Source: a virus
Virus record (IMG/VR): IMGVR_UViG_3300037137_000983
Coordinates: 1-37,882 of that record
Reading direction: 5' to 3' (one strand)
DNA: 37,882 nt
The notes beneath the pieces are model-generated. The model saw only the letters and a list, made by a program, of their open reading frames with translations, did not search any database and was not told where the DNA came from. Shown here piece by piece: positions 13,769 through 21,470 of this stretch (position 1 is the stretch's first letter; every line of letters begins with the position of its first letter). Both the position numbers and the translations under genes were made by a program.

Positions 13769-14121
13769 CTCCCCTCCCTCCGCCCACCACCCAGCGATAA
13801 GCGGGTCCAGCCGGGCGGTTCTGGCCCCAGGTGCGTCAGGTCGACGACCCGCTTCGCGGCCTGCATCTCCGCGCGCATCCCGACGCTGATGGCCCCGCCG
13901 ACCAGCCAGAGTTCATCGCACAGGCCGACGATCTGCGTGCCGAACGCAAGCCCTTGGGCCCGGTTCTCGGGCGTCTCGGGCAGGCAGAAGCACGCGTCGA
14001 TCCAGGGAGCGAGGAAGTTGTACTCGGGGTGGTTCTGCCACGCCCAGCGCAGCCAGCGACGAGCACGCGCCAAGTTCCCCAGAAACCCCCCGTAGGGGTG
14101 CGCGAGATAGACGAGCGTCAC
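13765..14121 (-). CDS. nucleoside 2-deoxyribosyltransferase-like / DUF4406-type protein
   Basis: A 118-aa protein beginning VTLVYLAHPYGG (GTG start), with FLAPWIDACFCLPET, CDELWLVGGAISVGMRAEMQAAKR. The AHPYGG loop, a DELWLVGG strand and GMRxE helix form the pattern of nucleoside deoxyribosyltransferase-fold proteins annotated as DUF4406 or similar in phages. A role in nucleotide salvage or modification is likely but the substrate is unknown. The GTG at 14121 overlaps the upstream TGA, and the gene overlaps the polymerase start by GTGA. Confidence 0.75.
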   Translation of the reverse strand: MTLVYLAHPYGGFLGNLARARRWLRWAWQNHPEYNFLAPWIDACFCLPETPENRAQGLAFGTQIVGLCDELWLVGGAISVGMRAEMQAAKRVVDLTHLGPEPPGWTRLSLGGGRREGR

Positions 14122-14771
14122 GCCGTCAGGCCCGTCGCGACGGCGAACCGCTCCAGCCGTTCGTCGAGGTTGCGGATCTTGCCCAGTACCGGGCACATCT
14201 CGGCGTCGCGCAGCGCGTGACACCGGGTCTTGATCTCATCGAGCGTCTTCGCCCCCTGCGCCTGCACCTCGCGCACGACCTCCTCCAGCTTGGTCAGCCG
14301 GAGGAACACCGCATCCGACGACGGTCGCGACACCGTCGTTGCAGGCGCAGGGCTCGCCGGAGTCGAGGCACCAGGAGCAGGGGCCAAAGGGGGGGCCGGA
14401 GGCGGGACCTCCTCACGCGGAGCCCCCGCACCAAAGTTCGCAGACTCCTCTACCCGACGAGCTTCCGGCATCCCGTTGCCCGGCAGGAGCGGCTCGTCCG
14501 GTCCCGGCGGGAAGTTCTTTCCGGTGATGTTCCGGGCGGCTTCCTGCACCTCCTCCTTGGAGAAGCGACGCTCCGTCACGCGGGGCGCGACAGCCACCGG
14601 GTCCGGTACCACCCACGCCGTGTTCTCGACCTCGACCTCCACCTTGACCGTCTGCTGCGTCAGCATTCGGTTGAGCGTGGACAGCACATGCGCGGCGGTG
14701 TCAGGACTTACGTCACCGAGGGTGACGATGAACTGCGCGGGGCTCCAGTTGAACGCGAGGATCTTCGACAT
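14118..14771 (-). CDS. hypothetical protein with Pro/Ala linker and coiled coil, 217 aa
   Basis: The N-terminal 80 residues (ILAFNWSPAQFIVTLGD, HVLSTLNRMLTQQ, VKVEVEVEN) look like a small folded domain. Then comes a disordered Pro/Ala-rich linker (PPPAPPLAPAPGAS) and a helical C-terminus (LRLTKLEEVVREVQAQG, KIRNLDERLERFAVATG) that may oligomerise. TAGGAGAA gives a good ribosome site for the ATG at 14771. It stands between primase and polymerase genes, so a replication accessory role is possible. Confidence 0.65.
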   Translation of the reverse strand: MSKILAFNWSPAQFIVTLGDVSPDTAAHVLSTLNRMLTQQTVKVEVEVENTAWVVPDPVAVAPRVTERRFSKEEVQEAARNITGKNFPPGPDEPLLPGNGMPEARRVEESANFGAGAPREEVPPPAPPLAPAPGASTPASPAPATTVSRPSSDAVFLRLTKLEEVVREVQAQGAKTLDEIKTRCHALRDAEMCPVLGKIRNLDERLERFAVATGLTA

Positions 14772-14781
14772 GGTTCTCCTA

Positions 14782-15729
14782 TTAGTCGGTCTGGATATAC
14801 TTCGACACGGCCGCCCCGAGCACCCCCGGATCTGTTCCCGGAGGCAACCGGCACCAGTCAACCGCCAGCCCCCGCAGGCCCAGCCGGCAAGCGAGTACCT
14901 GCCCGTCCTCCCACGCGTCGCCGTCGAGACACACGACCAGCTTCCCGAGAACGCCGCGCAGGGCGGCGGTGTGCCACGGAACGGCGGAAAACTCCTCGAC
15001 CAGCCAGTCGATCTGCGTCTCGGTCACGGCCTTGCCGAACGTCGCAATGGCGTTGGGGTAGAGCGCGAGCGCATCGAAAACCCCCTCGACCAGCCAGATG
15101 ACGGCCGCGCGAGACTGTAGGGCGGTGTCCATGTTCCACAGCGTCGCGCGACGATTCATGCCCGGCGGATAGAGGTAGCGCGGCTCGACATCAGGGAAGA
15201 TCGTGCGCGCGGTGAACCCCGCCCAATTGCGGGGCGTTCCTAGCCAGAGGGTTTTTAACCCTCGGGGTCCTACATCCTCCGGCCACACCGGCAGGACGAC
15301 GCGTCCCGCGTACTTGCCCGCGTAGCAGTACCCCGCGCCGGCAGACACCGCGGCTTTGTACGCATGTCGCTTCTTCAGGTAGACGACCGCAGGGGCCATC
15401 GACGTCGGGAGCCCCTTGCCGTCCGACGTGAACGGCACGAAACTCTCCGGGGGGCCCAGCGTCGCGAGCTTCTCTTGCGGGTGCTCGTCACTGGGTGCTC
15501 CCCCCAGCCACGCGAAGGAGCCCGCCCCCGAGGTCCCGCACCGGTAGCAGTGGAAGAGCCCCAGCCGGATGTTCACGGACAGCTTGTACTTGGTGTCCGT
15601 CTTGCCCGTCGTCACGTCGCACCAGGGGCAGCAGATTTGCCACTCCCCGCTCGGCGATGGCCCGCGTGTTCCGCGGGACTCGGCCGACTGCCGAATCATC
15701 TTCACCATCGGTGTGAGACGGAGCTTCAC
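14782..15729 (-). CDS. DnaG-type DNA primase (zinc ribbon plus Toprim)
   Basis: A 315-aa protein. The N-terminal zinc ribbon has CPWC (34-37) and CYRC (61-64). A central region holds AGRVVLPVWPEDV, and a Toprim core has VEGVFDAL (Glu215) and CLDGDAWEDG (Asp269, Asp271). It would synthesise RNA primers for lagging-strand replication. The GTG at 15729 overlaps the TGA of the DnaB-like helicase gene, the natural partner. It is shorter than bacterial DnaG because the C-terminal helicase-binding domain is absent. Confidence 0.85.
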   Translation of the reverse strand: MKLRLTPMVKMIRQSAESRGTRGPSPSGEWQICCPWCDVTTGKTDTKYKLSVNIRLGLFHCYRCGTSGAGSFAWLGGAPSDEHPQEKLATLGPPESFVPFTSDGKGLPTSMAPAVVYLKKRHAYKAAVSAGAGYCYAGKYAGRVVLPVWPEDVGPRGLKTLWLGTPRNWAGFTARTIFPDVEPRYLYPPGMNRRATLWNMDTALQSRAAVIWLVEGVFDALALYPNAIATFGKAVTETQIDWLVEEFSAVPWHTAALRGVLGKLVVCLDGDAWEDGQVLACRLGLRGLAVDWCRLPPGTDPGVLGAAVSKYIQTD

Positions 15730-17054
15730 TCGTCCGAGCCCCGCAACGAAGACGCGCCACCGTCGTCCACGATCAGCCCGTGTTCGAACGCCGTGCGGAA
15801 GGGGCCGAGCGTCACACCGTCCGCCGCGTACCGGCACTGCGACAGGTAGAGCCGGAGCAGCCTGTCCGCCCGTTCCTCTTCGGTTCGACAGATGGCGACC
15901 ATCACGTCCACGACCGCCAGCTTCTTGAAACTCTCGGCGATGTCGATGCCCGAGACGACCTTCTTCGACAGGGCCTCGCGCTTCGCCTGCGACGCCGTCC
16001 AGACCGGCACGGAGAACTCCTGCCCGAGCGCCCGAAGTTCCTCGTACACGCGACCGAGTTCCTCGTAGCGTTTTTCGTGATCGCCCGTCGCTGCGGACAG
16101 CAGGTCGCCGTAGTCGACGACCACGACTGTCGGGACGATGGACCGTTCGACACGAAGCTGCGACAGGTGTGAGCGCAAGTCGCGCGAAGTTGTCGCGCCG
16201 GCCACGAACTGCTTGACGACAACGGTGCCGCCGGTGCCCGCCATGAACGTCGCCACACGTTCCGCCACGAGGTCAGCCTGTCGGCTCAAGTCCGCGGTCG
16301 GCACGCGTGCGACTCCGGCGTCGAGCCGGTCGATCAGGTCTTGCTCGCTCATCTCCAGCGAGTAGTACACAACGGTCCCGCCCTGCCGCATCGTGTGCAG
16401 CGTGATGTACGCGAGCATCATGGACTTCCCGTATTTCGGAGCCCCGAGGATGCAGCCGAGTTCACCTTGCGCGAGGCCGCCCCGGATGCAGTCGTCGAGG
16501 TCGACGATGCCCGTCCCCCAGCGGGGCGGCTGCTTGCCCTCCTTGCGCGCCGAGAGCCGCGTCTCCTGCGACGCTCGAAAGTCGACACCGAGAGACGCGT
16601 CGACTCGTCCAACGGCAGCCGCCGCCTCGACCCCGGCGATCACTTCGTCGTACTCGCCCTGCCGGTAGAGCTTGAACCCGTTGTCGAGCGCCGCGTAGAG
16701 CGCCGCCTTGCGCTCCTCGTCGAAGACGCGCTCCAGGATGTAGTCGCGCGCCGCTGGTGGTTGGTCTTCCGCTTCGTCGAAGAGCGCGTTCGCGTCCGAC
16801 AATCGGTCGTAGGTGAGCTTTCCGCCCTCGACCTGCCGACGGAGTTCCTGCACGACAGCGACCGTCGTAGGGACTGCCCCCTGCGTCTTGTAGTAGCCGA
16901 GCGTCGCCCCGATCACCATCGCGATGTTTGCGTCGTCGAACTTCTCTGCCTTCAGGTATGCGGCGAGCTTCGGCATGAGCACCGGATCGGCGACAAGTTC
17001 GCGCATGATCGCGAGTTGGAAGTCCCGCGTGAAAGGGTAGTTCTTGCTCGCCAT
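15726..17054 (-). CDS. DnaB/gp41-type replicative DNA helicase
   Basis: A 442-aa RecA-fold helicase. The N-terminal 150 residues are helical, like the primase-interacting domain of DnaB. The ATPase domain begins RWGTGIVDLDDCIRGG; Walker A is GAPKYGKS (204-211), then VVYYSLEMSE and Walker B VVVVDYGDLL. Residues SQAKRE and LYLSQCRYA fit the arginine-finger/hexamer region. It would unwind DNA at the fork with the primase encoded by the overlapping gene downstream. Confidence 0.87.
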   Translation of the reverse strand: MASKNYPFTRDFQLAIMRELVADPVLMPKLAAYLKAEKFDDANIAMVIGATLGYYKTQGAVPTTVAVVQELRRQVEGGKLTYDRLSDANALFDEAEDQPPAARDYILERVFDEERKAALYAALDNGFKLYRQGEYDEVIAGVEAAAAVGRVDASLGVDFRASQETRLSARKEGKQPPRWGTGIVDLDDCIRGGLAQGELGCILGAPKYGKSMMLAYITLHTMRQGGTVVYYSLEMSEQDLIDRLDAGVARVPTADLSRQADLVAERVATFMAGTGGTVVVKQFVAGATTSRDLRSHLSQLRVERSIVPTVVVVDYGDLLSAATGDHEKRYEELGRVYEELRALGQEFSVPVWTASQAKREALSKKVVSGIDIAESFKKLAVVDVMVAICRTEEERADRLLRLYLSQCRYAADGVTLGPFRTAFEHGLIVDDGGASSLRGSDE

Positions 17055-17057
17055 CGA

Positions 17058-17546
17058 TCAGGCTCGACGAAACCGTAATGCGTAGGCTCGACGACGTTCG
17101 TCGGTCGCCTTGTAGACGAGGGGACGGATCTCGCCAGGGGACGCCGCCAAGTACGACCGCATCCAGCCGTCGACCGCCTTGGGCCCGAAGACTTGCTGGG
17201 GGAAGGGCAACCGTCCGCGCAGCTTGCGGAACTGCACGACAACGTGCGACACATACGCGTCCGGGGAGATGTCGAGCGCGCGCAACTTCTCCGCCGTCGA
17301 GGTCAACATCTTCCTCCAGGTGGTGCGGTACTTCTTCACGAGCCCGAATCCCAGCCTCTCCCCCGCGGCCTTCCGATAGGCCCAGACCAAGTCAACCACG
17401 ACCACGTCGACCGAGTTCGCGCCGGACCCCACGGGGGCCTGCTCGAACATCTCGGTCGGCACCGGGGGGAGCGGAGGAGGCGGACGCACGCTCGTCGACC
17501 GGCCCTGCCCACGAACGACCCCCAGCGACTTCAACCAAGGACGCAC
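17058..17546 (-). CDS. hypothetical protein, about 162 aa
   Basis: The N-terminus has a Pro-rich linker (RPPPPLPPVPTE). The remainder is helical and basic (VVVVDLVWAYRKAAGERLGFGLVKKYRTTWRKM, read in parts) with ISPDAYVSHVVVQFRKLRGRLPFPQQVFG, and ends in RRRAYALRFRRA. A GTG at 17546 is used as start, nine bases after the stop of the upstream helicase; a later ATG at MFEQAP is possible, as no ribosome site decides it. Placed between two helicase genes, it may be a helicase loader or DNA-binding factor, but that is only context. Confidence 0.6.
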   Translation of the reverse strand: MRPWLKSLGVVRGQGRSTSVRPPPPLPPVPTEMFEQAPVGSGANSVDVVVVDLVWAYRKAAGERLGFGLVKKYRTTWRKMLTSTAEKLRALDISPDAYVSHVVVQFRKLRGRLPFPQQVFGPKAVDGWMRSYLAASPGEIRPLVYKATDERRRAYALRFRRA

Positions 17547-17554
17547 TGTTGGGG

Positions 17555-18961
17555 TTATTCGCGAGAGGACGTCGTTTTCGCGACGCGCAGGGCGACTTCC
17601 GACGCGCTCACCTCCGTCGTTTCGAAACCCTCTGAAACATAGGCTCCCAGCCGTTCTTCGGAGTGCTTGGTCAGCCAGCGGTGCCCGGTGTCGCGAAAGT
17701 CCCATAGCTCCATCTCGTCCTTTTCGGCCGTCTTGCGCATTCCGCGCCCGAGCCGTTGGAGGGTGCGGATCACCGAGCGCCCGCCTCCAGCCACTACTAC
17801 GCTGCGCACTTCGGGGATGTCCACCCCCTGTTCGAAAATAGGGGACGTGATGAGTGTTTCGATGTCCCCGCGGCGCAGCCGACGAATCGCCCCTGCGCGC
17901 TCGCCGCTGGTGTCGTCTCCGAAGACGAACTCGACCCGGAGCCCCTGCCGCTCCAGCGAACGACAGAGCGTCCGTCCGTGCGCGATCTCCTTCGTGAAGA
18001 GCAGCGACGGCTTGGCCGCCGCCACCGCGACTGCCGTGACCAGCGCATTCCTCCGCAGCGATTCAGTCACCCCGAGCGCGTAGACCTCGCGCCAGTCGCC
18101 GGAGAGCCCGCTCTGTCGAAGCTCCACGATCTTGATCCGCGGCTTCGACAGGATTCCCTTCTCGACGAGGTGCTGCGCCGACACCCGGTGGATGACCGGG
18201 CCAGTGGCCGCGATGACGAAGGCGTTGCGCTTGTCCCCGCGCGCCAGCGGCGTCCCGCTGAACCCGAAACGCCAGTAGGCGTTCGGCGTCGACATGATGA
18301 CCTTCCAGAAGGAGTTGGCCGGGGCGACGTGCGTCTCGTCGATGGCGATGCCCTCGGCCTCCAGAAGAAGCTGCCGGATCCTGGGCACGCGCAGCCCCCG
18401 CACGAGGGTCTGCATGGTCGCGACCGTCCAGCGTTGCGGGGACCAGAGGCCGTCACCGACGAGGCCGGGCTCTTCGTCCGGCACGCGCAGCCGCCACCGT
18501 TCGGCGGTCTGGTGCAGCAAGTCCGCGGTGTGCGTGAGCACGAGCCAGCGGCACGGGATCTTGCGCCCGAGCGCGACGAACATCTCGGTCTTGCCGCTCC
18601 CCGTCGCAGCCCAGACGACGCCGCGACCCCGACGCAGGCACGTCGCGACAGCCTCCTGCTGGTAGTCACGCAGCCACGCGGCGTCGGGGCCAGTCGGCTC
18701 GACGCGCGTGCGCTTGTCCACGACGTCGACGGTCCATGCCCGTCGCGTCGCCTCCTTCTTCACGAGAGGCACGAGCCCCGCGGGGAACGTCCGGGTGACC
18801 TCGTTCCACAGGTGGATCTTCCCGTCCCAGTGACCCGAGCGCGCGGCCAACGAGTACGCGGCGCCGGGGGCCTCGAACGACAGGTACGAGCGCAGCATCC
18901 GGTCCTCGGCGTCCGTCGAGGACAGCACCGAGGCGTGCAGGTTGGTGAGGGCGATGATCAC
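17555..18961 (-). CDS. SF2 DEAD/DEAH-type helicase, UvsW-like
   Basis: A 468-aa superfamily 2 helicase: an N-terminal domain with GHWDGKIHLW (as in UvsW-type proteins), motif Q region RDYQQEAV, motif I ATGSGKT (119-125), motif II DETH (208-211), motif III SGTP (235-238), and motif VI QRLGRGMR. In T4, UvsW unwinds branched DNA and R-loops and pairs with the UvsX system, which this phage also has. The GTG at 18961 overlaps the stop of the HTH gene (GTGA). Confidence 0.85.
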   Translation of the reverse strand: MIIALTNLHASVLSSTDAEDRMLRSYLSFEAPGAAYSLAARSGHWDGKIHLWNEVTRTFPAGLVPLVKKEATRRAWTVDVVDKRTRVEPTGPDAAWLRDYQQEAVATCLRRGRGVVWAATGSGKTEMFVALGRKIPCRWLVLTHTADLLHQTAERWRLRVPDEEPGLVGDGLWSPQRWTVATMQTLVRGLRVPRIRQLLLEAEGIAIDETHVAPANSFWKVIMSTPNAYWRFGFSGTPLARGDKRNAFVIAATGPVIHRVSAQHLVEKGILSKPRIKIVELRQSGLSGDWREVYALGVTESLRRNALVTAVAVAAAKPSLLFTKEIAHGRTLCRSLERQGLRVEFVFGDDTSGERAGAIRRLRRGDIETLITSPIFEQGVDIPEVRSVVVAGGGRSVIRTLQRLGRGMRKTAEKDEMELWDFRDTGHRWLTKHSEERLGAYVSEGFETTEVSASEVALRVAKTTSSRE

Positions 18962-19188
18962 GCCGACGCCAGGAGCGGCCCGAGGAACTGCTCCAGGCTC
19001 GTGCGCAGGATGTACCTCGCGCCGCCGAGACGGCTGTTCTCGATCTTGTTCTGCTCCAGCCACGAGTAGATCGTCGAGCGGTGGACCCCGGCGATCTTGG
19101 CCGCCGCGACGACGGTGACGAACCCCCGGAGTTCCATCCTGATCGCTTGTGCAGACGGACGACGAGGCGAGTAATGGCGCTTCTTCAC
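18958..19188 (-). CDS. excisionase-type HTH protein, 76 aa
   Basis: The product has VTVVAAAKIAGVHRSTIYSWLEQNKI, an HTH of the excisionase/MerR type, followed by the wing SRLGGARYILRTSLEQFLG. The GTG at 19188 has GGAGAA about eight bases upstream and overlaps the stop of the ParB-like gene. It is probably a small DNA-binding regulator. It resembles the HTH protein at 1853-2167 in fold but not in its tail. Confidence 0.75.
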   Translation of the reverse strand: MKKRHYSPRRPSAQAIRMELRGFVTVVAAAKIAGVHRSTIYSWLEQNKIENSRLGGARYILRTSLEQFLGPLLASA

Positions 19189-19799
19189 GACGATTCTCCT
19201 TTGCCCGCGATGTTGAGGATGCCTGCTTCGATGGTAGGCCCGTTGTTCAGGGCGAAGAGTCGCACGCGATCGCGGTCGACTTCGCGGTCGAACGAGAGCC
19301 GCAGCGTGTACCGCTTCTGCGGAACGCTCTCGCCCTCGTCCTCGACGTTACCCCCCAGGTCGCCCAGGTCGTCGACGTCCGCGCGCGCCTGCTTGAGCAG
19401 GGCCTCGACCTCCTCGTCGGAGAAACCCGTCACGGTCATCTCGGGCACCGTCCAGCCGAAGTCACGCAGGTCGCGGAGTGCGTCCGCGGCGATGGACAGA
19501 TCCGTCTCGCCGCGCAGCCGGTTCATCGAGAGCGACTCGGCCAGGGCGACCGCCTCGTCCGCGTCGACCACGACCACCGACACCGTCGCGAGGCCAACGT
19601 CGATGGCCGCCGCTACCCGGTGATGCCCGTCGATGATCTCCAGCGCACCGTCCTCCAGCCGACGCGCGAGCACCGGCTGGAGGAAGCCAAACTTCTTGAT
19701 AGCAGCGCGCAGTTGGACGCACTGCGCCGGGGTGAGCACGTTGGGGTTGTCGCCCGGCCTCGGGTGCAGGTCGCTCGGATGGACGTCGAGGTTGGTCAC
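19185..19799 (-). CDS. ParB/Srx-fold nuclease-like protein
   Basis: A 204-aa protein. A ParB-like N-terminal domain has PNVLTPAQCVQLRAAIKKFGFLQPVLAR, then EIIDGHHRVAAAIDVG and SLSMNRLRGETDL, the canonical boxes I and II of ParB/Srx domains. No ParA partner is present, so it is more likely a phage ParB-like regulator or nuclease than a partition protein. The GTG at 19799 was chosen over ATG 19811 because GGAGG lies five bases upstream and it overlaps the stop of the micro-gene above. Confidence 0.8.
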   Translation of the reverse strand: MTNLDVHPSDLHPRPGDNPNVLTPAQCVQLRAAIKKFGFLQPVLARRLEDGALEIIDGHHRVAAAIDVGLATVSVVVVDADEAVALAESLSMNRLRGETDLSIAADALRDLRDFGWTVPEMTVTGFSDEEVEALLKQARADVDDLGDLGGNVEDEGESVPQKRYTLRLSFDREVDRDRVRLFALNNGPTIEAGILNIAGKGESS

Positions 19800-19906
19800 G
19801 AGAGCCTCCATTCGATGCGATGCCGGGCGAACCAACGCAGGTAGCACGTCGGCGTGCAGACCCAGCCGACGCCGAACGACACCGGCTGCTTGCAGACGTA
19901 ACTCAC
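19796..19906 (-). CDS. 36-aa Cys-containing micro-protein
   Basis: The 36-residue product reads from SYVCKQPVSFGVGWVC through TPTCYLRWF to RLS and has three cysteines. It is linked to both neighbours by GTGA overlaps: its GTG (19906) with the membrane micro-gene stop, and its TGA with the GTG of the ParB-like gene. This exact coupling is good evidence that it is translated. Function unknown; it may be a small metal-binding or membrane-associated peptide. Confidence 0.5.
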   Translation of the reverse strand: MSYVCKQPVSFGVGWVCTPTCYLRWFARHRIEWRLS

Positions 19907-20046
19907 GGGACGATCCTGACGTGCTTGACCAGCCACATGACGCCCGCGCAGACACCGACGATCACGGTCAGCGCGCCCACCACGGAGAGGCCCCCGGCGA
20001 GCCAGGACAGCCAGCGAGGGACGCCGAAGCCGTCGTAGCCGTCCAT
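19903..20046 (-). CDS. 47-aa single-pass membrane protein
   Basis: The product starts MDGYDGFGVPRWLSWLAGG and continues into a hydrophobic helix (LSVVGALTVIVGVCAGVMWLV) ending KHVRIVP, so one membrane-spanning segment with a basic tail. The ATG at 20046 overlaps the stop of the sigma factor gene (TGATG) and the stop overlaps the next GTG. Its place directly after the sigma factor is curious; it might be a membrane regulator, but no anti-sigma motif is visible. Confidence 0.55.
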   Translation of the reverse strand: MDGYDGFGVPRWLSWLAGGLSVVGALTVIVGVCAGVMWLVKHVRIVP

Positions 20047-20651
20047 CACCCGATCTCCTCGCGCGCCCGGTTGAGCACGGCCAGCGCCGACGACTCCTTC
20101 AGGTGACGGTCGAGCTTCGCCCTCACGCGGTAGACCTGCTTCGGCTCGACCCCCAACGTCGCGGCGATCTCGCGACTCTTGCCGCCGTCGACCAGAGCTT
20201 CGACGATCTCGCGTTCGGCTGCGGAGAATTTCGCGGTCACCCTCTCGACCTCACGACGCACGCGGATTCTCCACGACACGAGGTTCCGGGCCTGCTGGTT
20301 CTCGATGGCGAGATCCTCGGGCGTCGTCTCGTCCACGAGCGCGTTGACGACGACGTCGTCGATCTCGACGCGCGTCTGCAACTCACGGGCGAGTTCCCGG
20401 TGCTGGCCGATGGACGGCACCGCGAGGACGCGGGACATCTCGTCCCCCACGTTTCGGATAACCGCCGTGTAGAGCAGCCCTCCGAGCTTCCCCCGCTTCG
20501 GGTCGAAGTTGAGCAGGGCCTCTAGGGCCGCGCGCCACCCGACTTGCGTCGCCTCCTCCGGGTCGACGGGGGCACCGAGACGCTTGAAGCGACGCGCGAC
20601 TGCGGTGACGGCGGTTTCGATGGCGAGGTGCTGTTCGGCGGTGATCTGCAT
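20046..20651 (-). CDS. sigma-70-family factor
   Basis: A 201-aa protein. The N-terminal part fits sigma region 2 (DPEEATQVGWRAALEALLNF, then RGKLGGLLYTAVIRNVGDEM). The C-terminal part is a region 4-type HTH (ERVTAKFSAAEREIVEALVDGGKSREIAATLGVEPKQVYRVRAKLD, read in parts). GGAGGC precedes the ATG at 20651. It could direct host RNA polymerase to phage promoters such as the repeated boxes found at 22.8, 24.1 and 26.5 kb. A TTGACA-type promoter lies just upstream, so it is probably the first gene of a long operon running leftward. Confidence 0.78.
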   Translation of the reverse strand: MQITAEQHLAIETAVTAVARRFKRLGAPVDPEEATQVGWRAALEALLNFDPKRGKLGGLLYTAVIRNVGDEMSRVLAVPSIGQHRELARELQTRVEIDDVVVNALVDETTPEDLAIENQQARNLVSWRIRVRREVERVTAKFSAAEREIVEALVDGGKSREIAATLGVEPKQVYRVRAKLDRHLKESSALAVLNRAREEIG

Positions 20652-20683
20652 GGGTTGCCTCCAAGGCGAAATTGCGTTCTTTC

Positions 20684-20712
20684 CTGGTAGCTTTCACGGT
20701 GGCGAATGTCAA
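20684..20712 (-). promoter_or_regulatory. sigma-70-like promoter for the sigma/replication operon
   Basis: On the minus strand TTGACA (20712-20707) is followed after 17 bases by TACCAG (20689-20684), about 33 bases before the start codon of the sigma-like gene. An AT-rich stretch (GTAATTTTC) lies upstream. The -10 lacks the final T. It is the only such site before a run of overlapping genes. Confidence 0.5.
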
Positions 20713-20726
20713 GAAAATTACTTCTG

Positions 20727-21470
20727 CTACGGCAGCTTCACCGGCACAGGTTGCGGCACCCCGGCGAAAGCGAGGGCCTCGACGACCTTCGTCGAGCCCT
20801 GCCCAAGCGCGTTCAGAAACGCCACTGCACGACGCACGCACTGCACAACGCGCTCGCAGTGACCGGAGCCGTGAAAATGCTTCGGCGTCACGTCGGACTT
20901 GTTGCACGCGCGGCAGGAAGTTCGGCCACGACGCGTGGCAAAGACCCGCGGCGCGGCGGCGTAGACCGCAGGCTCGTTGAGCGTCCACCGTCCAGCCGCG
21001 TTCTTCTCGGCGACCCGGCACTGGTGAACGATGTGTAGCTCCCGTCTATCGATCTCCATCGGGATCCCGGCGGCCTTACGAAGCCAGCGGTCCTTCGCGT
21101 TCTCCTGGTTGAACTTCTCCTGGGCGAACTTCCTCGCTCGATCTCGACGAAGCTGCGCGCGCGCAGCGTCCCGACGGCACAACAACTCGTTGAAGGCCCC
21201 CGCGACTCCCATGTCCGTCTTCCCGGCCAGCGCCTTCTTGATGGAGTTCAGGAGGTTCAGGCAGCACTCGCCTTCCAGCCCTCGGATAACCGACGCGAGT
21301 TTCGGATCCTGGCAGGGAGCCGACAGGTGCATGATCTCGCCCTCGACGTCTACGACGACGGTGACCGGGTGAACACCGTTCTTGCCTTCGGCGCACGACG
21401 CGAACGCCGTGTAACGCATCTCCGGTCGGGCCGGCTTCTCACCCAGCTTGTGCCATTTTTCAGCGCGCAT
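20727..21470 (-). CDS. hypothetical protein with C-terminal zinc-like Cys/His cluster, 247 aa
   Basis: The N-terminal half has a beta-rich portion (VHPVTVVVDVEGEIMHLSAPC) and a helical one (DAARAQLRRDRARKFAQEK). The C-terminal half carries HIVHQCRVAEKNAAGRWTLNEP, CRACNKSDVTPKHFH and GHCERVVQC, resembling the short receptor-like zinc element seen in phage proteins that describe accession-type tags (C-x2-C with His/Cys). AAGGAG lies six bases before the ATG at 21470, inside the end of the VWA gene, so it is probably coupled to it. No family named. Confidence 0.65.
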   Translation of the reverse strand: MRAEKWHKLGEKPARPEMRYTAFASCAEGKNGVHPVTVVVDVEGEIMHLSAPCQDPKLASVIRGLEGECCLNLLNSIKKALAGKTDMGVAGAFNELLCRRDAARAQLRRDRARKFAQEKFNQENAKDRWLRKAAGIPMEIDRRELHIVHQCRVAEKNAAGRWTLNEPAVYAAAPRVFATRRGRTSCRACNKSDVTPKHFHGSGHCERVVQCVRRAVAFLNALGQGSTKVVEALAFAGVPQPVPVKLP

